From Rhodamnia argentea (Eukaryota; Streptophyta; Magnoliopsida; Myrtales; Myrtaceae): DNA of 64,000 bases. Within the stretch, counting starts at the first letter, position 1. The number at the start of each line of letters is the position of its first letter. Below the pieces are notes generated by a model. It ran no database searches, had not been told where the DNA came from, and saw nothing but the letters and a program-made list of their open reading frames with translations. The stretch lies in assembly GCF_020921035.1 (NCBI RefSeq), contig NC_063155.1, positions 2,651,001 to 2,715,000 of the forward strand, read 5' to 3'. Positions 55,113-64,000 of the stretch are shown here, piece after piece. Both the position numbers and the translations under genes were made by a program.

Positions 55113-57387
55113 TTAGGCTTTGACTTGCCATACACCTCTGCAGGCACAAGGGTATCTCACCTTCAAAACCTTCTGTCTTGCCTTCTTCTGTTGTCTTAGA
55201 GGGTCTTTCCTACTCTTACAACTTGCTTTGACAAGGTCAACCTTGACTATGTGGTGGTCTGAAGTGCCCTTGGATGAGATGACAGAATATGAATTGGGCA
55301 CAAACTTGTAGGGTGCCTCTGGAGATGCCCAGATGTAGTCCACACGTGTGCCATACTTGCACGTGCCCTGCACATCTGCAAGAACCAAAAGAAGAAATTA
55401 GACTCGGTGGAAAGTGTTTCTTTATCCTTTACTTTTTTTTTTTTTTTTGGTGGAGGCACGTGAGCTTGGGTAGGACAAGGAACCCATACTTTGGCCTTTT
55501 GCAATGATGACCACAGGCTCACAATCCCCAGCAAAGTTCTTTGCATCAGTGTAATCTTTCCCCTTCAAGAACTTGGTCACTTCAACCTTTGGTGTGGGCT
55601 TCCCTATGTCCTCATAATACTACAAAATAAAAAAGACATAGTTTGAGAAGTACACAGAAAGAAGAAAATAGCAACTTATTATATTTTTTTTATCAAGGGT
55701 TTTCCGGGAAAAAGAAAGGAAATTATGTTCCTTTTTCTGGAATTACCTTGACAATGTCCATCCATCTAGAGACGGAGTAATCTGATTCATCCAGTGAGTT
55801 GAGGCCGCCTGCTAGGATGTGAGGAGGGTCATATGACTGGACAATTGCCCTGATTTGCCTCATCCTCCAGAACTCATCCAGATGGTCCAGCTGTGTGCAG
55901 TTGAAGCTGAGCTCTCCTGCCCAGGGCACATCTATGGTGGCCTTCAACACATTCCTGGTCATCACCCACAAATCCAGTCATATCCAAATGACAGTGAGCT
56001 CATAATTCAGGATTAGCCCGACTCCATAGGATGGCGATTTTGAACGTGTATCGACAGATAACATGACTGAATTGAGGCAGAGATGGTAAAAATGACTGAA
56101 TGTTTGGGCTCCAGACTCGGCACGACTTTGAGCATATGATTACCTTAGAACATACATTTTTCGCTTTCTCTACCCTTTCTGAGGAGATAGTTTGTTAAGT
56201 TGAAAGGCACCGAATGGCGGGTCGCTATGGCAGTGCAGCAAAAGCGAATTGAAGTATCAACCCCCAATATTGGGCTACCCTTTAAGCTTATGATCATAAT
56301 TAAAACAGAACACAAATCCCTCTTAACGGGTTATTGCGGTGGCCAAAATCTACTTGCTGATATATCAAACGACAGTCTCCGTTTCCAGATAAGAAAGTTG
56401 CTGATTGACCCCTGAATCACTCAGTTAAAGCATTGCAGAGCACAAGAAACTAAACAATCAGAAATGACCAAGATGACTAAACAAGCACCTGAAATCGTCA
56501 TCATCGGCGATCTTCTGAAGCCGCCACCTCTTGATTGGCCACCTCGACAGGATTGCGTTACCATACTCAGGAGCCCAGCTCTCGGCAAACACGTAGTCCA
56601 TCCCTAGAGCGCTCGCCAGGTCGGAAAGTGGCCTCATTCCCTTCTCTTCCTCAGCCCTCACATCTTGTAACGCCAAAATGTCAGCATTCACCTCCCTGAG
56701 AACTTCCAAGATGCTCTTGCCACTCCTCAGATTCTCTTCCTGATCGCTCCTGGAATTTCCCAGGCCCAAGCTGTAAGGGAAACAAATGGGCGATCTTACT
56801 GGGACTTTGCTTCGAGTGTTGGTGCTGTTGGTGATCATGATCGGCGAGCTCTTGGTGCCATTCTCTTGGATGAAGCCAAGCAGCTTGCTATTGGCTATGG
56901 AGATCTCGTTCTCGGGCAGATTTATTGAGACCTTCAGATTCGACCTCGCAGGCCTACCGTTCACCGATGGGTGCAGAGGAGATTGCTTCAGTATGCTCCT
57001 CGGCTGGGAATTAAGTCCTCCGGGCTTCTGCTGATTATTACCGAGCATGAAGTAATCTTCCTCTTCCTCTTGATCGAACACGGAGAATTCGTTGCTATTT
57101 GGGATGGCGGGTGCAAGAGAGAACATCGCCACGTTGAATGTCGCGACCCGGATCGGCTTCTCTGGTAAAGAGAAACTGAATTGGCCATTTTTCGAACTGC
57201 TCTTGGCGCCTAGCAATTCACCAGAACGGACTCTTGAGCCAAACCTTCTCAATCTCTTGACGACGATCTTTAGCCGTGGCCGCTTCCTAATCAGCCACCG
57301 TATTCTCGAGCAGAGAAGCCGGATTTTTCGTCGCAGCACACTTAGTATGTGTGCTGAATGGTCACTGCACAACGCCTCATGGGCCAT
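55113..57387 (-). CDS. DNase I-like (endonuclease/exonuclease/phosphatase) family protein, four exons
   Basis: The spliced product is 499 residues. Exons are 57387-56489, 55954-55747, 55619-55490 and 55375-55113. All introns are GT-AG and the lengths sum to 1500, closing the frame. A basic N-terminal region and a long low-complexity linker are followed, with an interruption, by the fold. Blocks are IRVATFNVAMF (about 79-89), ADILALQDV (about 235), EYGNAILSRWPIK, FNCTQLDHLDE, HILAGGLNSLDESDYS, GTRVDYIWASP and the SDHH signature near the end. Family members cleave phosphodiester bonds in nucleic acids or phospho-lipids. Here the metal-binding Glu (usually LQE) is Asp, and the usual GDxN reads GGLN, so activity may differ. 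This resembles a plant DNase I-like group such as Arabidopsis At3g21530 (from memory). The ATG at 57387 is the first in a long open exon. Confidence 0.85.
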
Positions 57388-57596
57388 GTATCAAGGTGTT
57401 AAAGAAAAAAAAAACTACGCTTTTAGCACTTCATGAGCACCTTTCTTCACAAAATTTAGGGCAGCTGGAGATCTTTCCTTGTGGCAAGATTGAGGGTCGC
57501 GGGAAAGATGATAAATAAGAGAGTTAGTAGGAAACACATGAGGTCATTTTGGATGAAGGTTGAAAAATATTGTGTTATGAACAACAATGTTGAGAA

Positions 57597-57631
<35 letters not shown>

Positions 57632-57635
57632 GACA
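57597..57635 (-). repeat. (GA)n(GACA)n microsatellite upstream of the DNase I-like gene
   Basis: A GA run of about nine units followed by about five GACA units, 210-250 bp before the start codon. It would lie in the promoter or 5' leader. GA/CT repeats in plant leaders can bind GAGA-type factors, but nothing here shows that. Confidence 0.8.
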
Positions 57636-57739
57636 ACAAACTCCAACTGCTCCAAAGACAATGGTGGAGGCTTGAGTTTGACTATAAGCACAAAAACTGT
57701 TGAGCTCCTTTTCCAAAGTGCCAACTGCTACCAATCATA

Positions 57740-58609
57740 TGTCCATTGTCGAGCCTAAGAAAACAAAATTTGCATAATTAAGGATGAAAATTAGAAAATA
57801 GGGTCATAACTAAACTTAGAATTGGAGTGATCTTAGAAACCCTCCTCAAAAGTTATACAGTTGGGAAATATATTTGATGACTTGGGCGAATATATTTGCA
57901 AATAAGACTGGGTCTGGTCCTCAGTTTATGATCCTTCTAAGGAAAACACAACTTACGGGGGAATAACAAGTAATGGGAACCTATGAATAATAGAAACGTC
58001 GAGCCTAACGATGATTAAGGTCCGGAAAAAGTTGACTTATGTGTAGGATTACTTGTCTTGGACGGTGATGTCTGGTGTGTTAAGAAGTCATGTCTTTCTT
58101 TTAGGGTATCTTTTATTGGTGTTAAATGCGTAGGTTGAACCGAAATGAAAGTCGCCAAAATACGAAGGAAGCGTGCGAATTTGTGGCCATGAGTTGACTT
58201 CGGTGGTCCTTTTGGAAAATGTTTAATAAAAAAAAGCTCGGTGATTTTGTTGATCTATAGTAATGGCAAAATGACGCGATTATGCACCGGAGTGCCGCGA
58301 CATTCTGAAAGCAGGACAGGCAATTCGTGTTGATGTCTACAATACTATTCGTAACCATGACCTAGTTTATGCGGGTGATATCACAAAGAGTTAATTTGGC
58401 CATCACTAAAGGAGACACTTGATTTGTAAGATATATGCTAATTAGAGCCATTTAAATGAATAATTACAATTCTTTTGGAAGATATAAGCTAGCAGGCTAG
58501 CGAGTTATGTCCATGTGGCTCTGTCCGTTGGCCACTATTAACTTTAATGCGGCTAACCCAGGATCACCATAGCTAGAAATAGAACTCTATACGGAGAAAA
58601 TAAAGAGTT
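57740..58609. other. Intergenic, no gene seen
   Basis: AT-rich upstream flank of the DNase I-like gene up to element D. The frame 58122-58358 (- strand) has no recognisable domain. Confidence 0.5.
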
Positions 58610-58946
58610 TGTGCACCTGATTTCAAATCCATTGTACTTCGGGTGGAATCGCAATGATTCGAAGCTCTAGATCTTCTCCTTTATTACCCTCCGAATGATC
58701 GGCTCGATGAGATGCCCTTCACTTTCTGTTCGAACTTTATGTGAAGTGATTTCTGAATCCTTAAGGGTTAGATGAGGGATCGAGCGCTATTTATAGAGTT
58801 TACGTTGGGCCCTCTCATCACGGGCCGGGCCGAACTCGGCCCACACTAGCCAGGCCCATTAAGAATCTTTATATCCAATCTTTATTAGACCAAGTTAATA
58901 ATTACAATCCCAATTAATATGAGCCCACATTAGGATAACTCTAACA
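58610..58946 (-). repeat. Element D, 3' LTR
   Basis: The inner end 'ctctaaca' (58946) is fixed by the adjacent polypurine tract. The outer end is placed at the TG of 'tgtgcacctgatttc' because LTRs start TG, but without the partner LTR this is uncertain. Confidence 0.6.
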
Positions 58947-59635
58947 TTCTCCCACTTGGGCTATATTAATTGAAAGTGTATTATAGTGCGCACCTTTATG
59001 TTGGTCTAGAGATTATTCTTAATGGCCAATCCGATCCCATAGAGTCTCAAACACCGAATCATGGCAAGAATCGCATAAAATTGTACACAAAGCCATCCAT
59101 GGTCACGAGTGCTCTTAACTCTATTGATATGGATTCAATATGGTAGTGTGGTAATTGGATGACACTTCATAAAATAGTGATATCTTTTGTGTTATTCCCT
59201 TTGTCGGTCGCCATTCTCTCACTTTATGTGTCACAAAACTTAATGTGTCACCAGAGAATGTCAATATGGTTCCGATGAACCCACATATGTCTTATCTTTA
59301 TAGTTAACTTTACTTTATGTGTAACAAGACATATTAATACGGCTAGTAACCAAATGCCCATAGCCAATACTCAAGGTTTACACACACCTTAAGATTTTCA
59401 TCATATGTATGTACTCATCACAATTATTGTATACAAACTTTAATACATATGAAAATGTTACACTATGTAACAATCACAGATGTAATCTTTATTAGATCAA
59501 AACAAAATGGCTCCCACTAGACAACAGCATCCACCGATGCCATTAAACCCATGCTAATGACATGTCGTTCAAATACACAAAGGCGAAGACCTTTAGTCGG
59601 TGGGTCTGCAACCATATTATCTGTGGAAATATACT

Positions 59636-62600
59636 CTACCGCAACGTACCATTTTGCACAGATTCCTTTATGGTAAAAAACTTGACCTCCATGTGTTTAG
59701 ACCTCTTGAGACCTCTGTTGTTGTTAATAAATAACACTGCAGAGTTACTATCACAATACAACCGTATGGGCCTATCAACAAAATCAAATACGGTCAACTC
59801 CCTAATGAGGTTCCGGAGCCAAATAGCCCGAGTAGCAGCTGTATAGCATGCTATAAACTCCGCTTGCATGGTAGAGGATGATACTGTTTTCTGTTTCTCG
59901 CTTTTCCATGATACCGCACCGTCCGCTAACATGAAAATGTATCCCGATGTCGACTTTTTGTCATCTTGTCGACCAAGATAATCCGAATCCGAATATCCAA
60001 TTAGCTGTAGATCTTGAACGTGTGTGTAAATCAGCATATAGTCTTTCGTCTTCTTTAAGTACCTCAAAACCTTCTTGGCAGCAACCCAGTGATCGTGTTC
60101 TGGATTTGACCGATATCCGCTAAGAAGTCTTATTGCAAAAGCAATATCTAGTCTAGTGCAAACTTGTGCATACATGATACTACCAACTGCTCTTGCATAA
60201 GGTACATCCTTCATCCGGGCTTTCTCAATATCTGAATGAGGACATTGTGAAAAACTCAATTTATCACATTTACAGACAGGAACAATTCCCGGCTTGCGGT
60301 CTTGCATATTGAATCTTTCAAGAATACTATCAATATATGCCCTCCGAGATAAACCCAATACCCGGCGAGAACGATCCCTATGGATCTCAATGCCAAGAAC
60401 AAAAGACGCATCACCAAGGTCCTTCATATCAAAGTTCTCCGACAACATCCGTTTTGTTTCACGCAGTAATTCAATGTCGTTGCTCGCAAGTAGAATGTCG
60501 TCCACATAAAGAACGAGAAAAATAAATTTCCTCCCACTGACCTTGCAGTATATACACTGATCTACTCTATTCTCCACAAAACCAAAAGAAGTCACAACGC
60601 TATGAAACTTTAAATACCATTATCTGGAAGCTTGTTTGAGACCATAAATAAACTTTCTCGGTCTACACACAAGCTTATCCGAAACATCAGCTGCAAAACC
60701 TTCGGGTTGTTCCATATAGACTTCCTCATCAAGATCCCCATTTAGGAAAGCAGTCTTTACATCCATCCGATGTAACTCCATGTCTAAATGAGCTACTAAT
60801 GCCATGATCACTCTGAAAGAATCTTTAGAAGAGACTGGAGAAAAGGTTGCTTCATAATCCACTCCTTCTCTCTGAATGAAACCTTTGGCTACCAGTCTGG
60901 CTTTAAGCTTTTCTATCTTTCCTTTAGAGTCTCTTTTTGTCTTATACACCCATTTGCAGCCAATTGCTTTATGACCGTCAGGCAATTCAACAAGTTCCCA
61001 AACACCATTATGTCTCATAGATCGCATCTCATCTTTCATCGTATCCATCCACGGATCCGATTGAGGACAAGAAACAGCATCTGTATAAGTAACTAGATCA
61101 ACCACACAGCCGATATCGTAGTCTTGCTCTCCTAGATAGACTATGTAGTCCGATGGAATCGCTGATCTTCTTTGCCCGATGACCTCCTAAGGGAGCTATC
61201 TCGGCTTGATCCCGCAACATGGGGCCACGAATAACTTCATCGGGAATAATTGGATCCTGAAGCCCAACATGCTCTGTCTGTGGTATAAGAGGCTCCATAA
61301 TTGTTTGTATTGGTAGAGAAAACGATATAGTAGTCTCCACCGTCTTGTTATCTTCTATAATCTTCGAACATCTACCCTTTTCGACTACATCAAATTCCAG
61401 AAACTTATTTGTCTGTGACTCCACAATTCTTGTACCTCCATTAAGGTTATAAAATCAATACCCCTCCGAATGATCTGGATAAGACACGAAGTAACATCGA
61501 GTAGTTCCGGAGTCCAACTTACTTAATGTTGGATCATATAATTTCACTTATGTAGGACAACCCCAAACTTTTAAATGATTTAAACTGGGTTTACGTCCAA
61601 TCCATAACTCAAAAGGAGTCAATGGAACAGCTTTAGTGGGAATTCGATTTAAAACATAAAGGGCTGTTTTCAAAGCCTCACCCCAAAGAAAAGCTGGCAA
61701 GTTGGTTTTACTAATCATACTCCTCATCATATCCATAAGGGTGCTATTATGCCTTTCGGCTACACCATTTTGTTTAGGACTCCCAAGCATAGTAAACCGA
61801 GCTATTATCCCAGAATTCTCTAAGTATATGGCAAATGGCCCTTTAAGCTGTCCAGCATCGCCATGTCGGCCATAATATTCGCCACCTTGGTTAGATCTGA
61901 CAACCTTTATGACTTTTCCTAATTGTTTCTCGACTTCGACCTGAAATATCTTGAACTTCTCAAGAGACTCAGACTTTTCCTTAATCAAGTACAGATAACC
62001 ATATCAAGAATAGTCATCGATAAAAGTGATGAAATGAAAATTTCTACACAAGGTTGCAGTATAAGGTCCACTGATATCGGTGTGAATGACCTCCAATAGA
62101 TCAGAATTGCGGACTGCTGTTTTCTTTTTTATCTTAGCCATTTTACCTCTACAACGGTCTACGTAAGTTTCCAAGTCACTTTTAAGAGTATGTAGGATGT
62201 CGGCTTTTATCGGCCTTTCCACTCTTTCCCTAGAAATGTGACCAAGACGTTTATGCCACAATGGGTAAGACTATTCCTTAGGTAGAGTTCTTTTGGAGAT
62301 AATATTCTCAACCGTATAAGCGACGTATATATCATTGGGAGTTAAACACAATCTGTATAATCCATTGGACATATTGCAGTACCCAACTTTATTTGAATTA
62401 AAAAACATGGAAGCCACATTATTCTTTATTTCAAAAGAGTAACCACACATGTCCAAACATGATACGGACACTAAGTTTCGTCTAAAGGAAGGTACATAAA
62501 AAGTGTTCCTCAACATCAAGTTGAAACCTGATTCTAAAACCAAAATTATATCTCCCACGAACTCAACGTCGACTTTATTATTATCTCCCACTTTGAGGTT

Positions 62601-63571
62601 TAATTCATCCTGATTTAGCTTCCTTCGGTTTATGAATCTATGCATGGTAAACGCAACATGATTAGTTGCACCACTATCTAACCACCATGAACTGGATGGG
62701 GCTTCAGATAGGTTGGATTCACAAACAAATGCCAAAGAATCAATACCTGCATCCTCACATTTGGATAGCCAATTCTTATATTTGAAGCAGTCCTTTTTCT
62801 TGTGACCTCTCTTCTTACGGAAGAAGCAACGATCATTATCCTTCTTAAAGGACGCCTTCTTATGACCCGTCTTGTCGGATGAACCGGTGGCAAGATGAGT
62901 TCCTCTACGAGTACGAAGTTTGAACCCCTTACCTTTCTTAGTGCCAGAACTGGAGGCAACCATGGCGTAATGCCCTCCTTCCTTTTTCAGCTTTTCTTCT
63001 TACGCCACCACCTTGGCTATCAAATCATTAATAGACCAAGTCTCATCTTGTGTGTTGAAACCGGTCTTGATCATACCAATCTCAGGGGGAAGGGTGCTCA
63101 AGGCTTGATGTACCATAATGGCATCGGGAATTATAATACCTAGAATCTTAAGTTTTGTTTGCAAATCCAGCATTCTCGGGATATAATCCCTAACTCCTCC
63201 TGCACCCATATTATACTTCATGTTAAAAAGTACCTAAACAAGTGTTCCAACCTCAGCATTAGATGATACTCGGTTTCTGGCCATCAAAACTTCAATAATT
63301 TCTTTCGCAGTACAATCAACTGCGAGACTACTCTTTAAATGTTCATGTATGGATCGCTTCATTGATAACAAGCATATCCTGTTGCTCTTTTCCCAAGCGG
63401 CAAAACGTGCCATCTCAATTGTTGTACTGGTCTCAATGAGATTAGCTGGCTTATCTTCATAAAGAGCCACATGAACATCCGTCGGTTCCATAGCAAACAG
63501 AAAATCCTCTCTCCATTTCTTAAAATTTGAACCATGAAGAACCTCAATCGTAATGGAGCTACCGTTCACAG
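59636..63571 (-). pseudogene. Element D gag-pol, several stops and one frameshift
   Basis: Read leftward. Gag starts at 63569 (MNGSSITIEVLHGSNFKKW) with stops near 63234 and 63000. The knuckle is CFFRKKRGHKKKDC, with Arg for the second Cys. Protease is WWLDSGATNHVAF, intact. Pre-integrase is at 62261 (WHKRLGHISRERV). The integrase core has [21 protein letters not shown] and [13 protein letters not shown]. The C-terminal region reaches 61098 and is frameshifted near 61180. Reverse transcriptase is at 61105-60620 and 60595 onward with YVDDILLASND. RNase H has KSTSGYIFMLADG, SSTMQAEF and DSNSAVLF. Stops near 62268, 62003, 61453 and 60616 fit CAG/CAA or CGA changed by C to T. It cannot make a full polyprotein as it stands. 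Confidence 0.88.
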
Positions 63572-64000
63572 AGAAGGTGACTGGAAAAACAAGCAGTGCA
63601 TATAATCAACATCAAGTGAGTCTTGTGTAACTTAAAAAACCGTATAAGTACACAACTAGAGAGTTACATGTACCATCATACAATCACCTTTGGGCAGATT
63701 GTATAACGTGCGATTGTAAACTCTCCACATGTCGGCGGTCATCGGAATATATTCCAATCTTCGTGAATCACCACCTTTGGGTAGATGAACCACTAGGATT
63801 AGTCAATCTTTAACCACATGCTGTACATGTATCCCTCCATAATTAATACACAATCACCTCCTTTGGGAGTATGATCATGCATTAGAATAGGAGACATCCC
63901 ACCATAATACGAGACCGATATTTCTCAAACTCAATCAAGTGTGCCACTTTGGCGGTCACGACCTAATTGAATCTTTGAAACTCTCTCATATCAAGGATAT

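Larger units (their letters stand above)
58610..64000 (-). mobile_element. Ty1/copia element D, continues past the window end
   Basis: The 3' LTR lies at about 58610-58946 and is followed by the polypurine tract (- strand AAGTGGGAGAA, 58947-58957). Then come RNase H to gag (59636-63571) and a leader (63572 onward) whose 'cacacttgattgag' and 'ccaaaggtgattgt' text mirrors the leader of element B. The 5' LTR and primer site lie outside. Its coding region is closely related to element B but less decayed. Confidence 0.85.

Overview
The window looks like nuclear DNA of a dicot plant. It has intron-bearing genes, AT-rich intergenic DNA, TATA-box promoters, AATAAA polyadenylation signals, nested Ty1/copia retrotransposons, and many small inverted-repeat transposons with 8-9 bp target duplications. 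A tree genome of the Myrtaceae type is an impression only. No organelle, bacterial or viral gene set is present.

The host genes are few. The backbone is a direct tandem array of four intronless DMP (DUF679 membrane protein) genes on the + strand at 4.6, 22.6, 35.2 and 47.0 kb. Their promoters and 3' flanks are recognisably homologous. A fifth DMP promoter without a gene survives at 7.88-8.33 kb, where a copia element interrupts it. A four-exon DNase I-like (endonuclease/exonuclease/phosphatase) gene lies on the - strand at 55.1-57.4 kb, and its spliced reading frame closes exactly at 499 codons plus stop. A GRF-type zinc-finger gene with a C-terminal membrane segment lies at about 26.3-26.7 kb and is probably decayed. 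Facing it at 27.8-29.5 kb are remnants of an unidentified - strand gene whose exon-intron unit has been amplified.

Most of the rest is mobile DNA. Region by region: 0.9-4.3 kb holds a MITE interrupted by a 1.55-kb foldback element, then a hAT element with a possible captured gene fragment. 8.3-20.0 kb holds a decayed copia element (B) with another copia element (A) nested in its 5' LTR. 20.1-20.8 kb is a MULE-type MITE. 31.2-31.8 kb is a hAT element. 33.4-34.6 kb is a three-LTR TRIM carrying a microsatellite. 37.3-38.8 kb holds a second foldback element. 44.7-46.6 kb holds two nested MITEs just upstream of the fourth DMP gene. 50.8-54.5 kb is an internally deleted copia element (C). 58.6 kb to the window end is a copia element (D) that runs out of the window.

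The DMP spacing (about 18, 12.6 and 11.7 kb) appears to come from one ancestral duplication unit enlarged differently by insertions. Wherever a mobile element sits in one unit, a sister unit usually shows the uninterrupted sequence, and I used that to confirm several insertion boundaries. No new enzymatic or defence system is evident. The most unusual structures are the two long foldback elements with GC-rich hairpin modules, the orphan DMP promoter, and the tandem TRIM.
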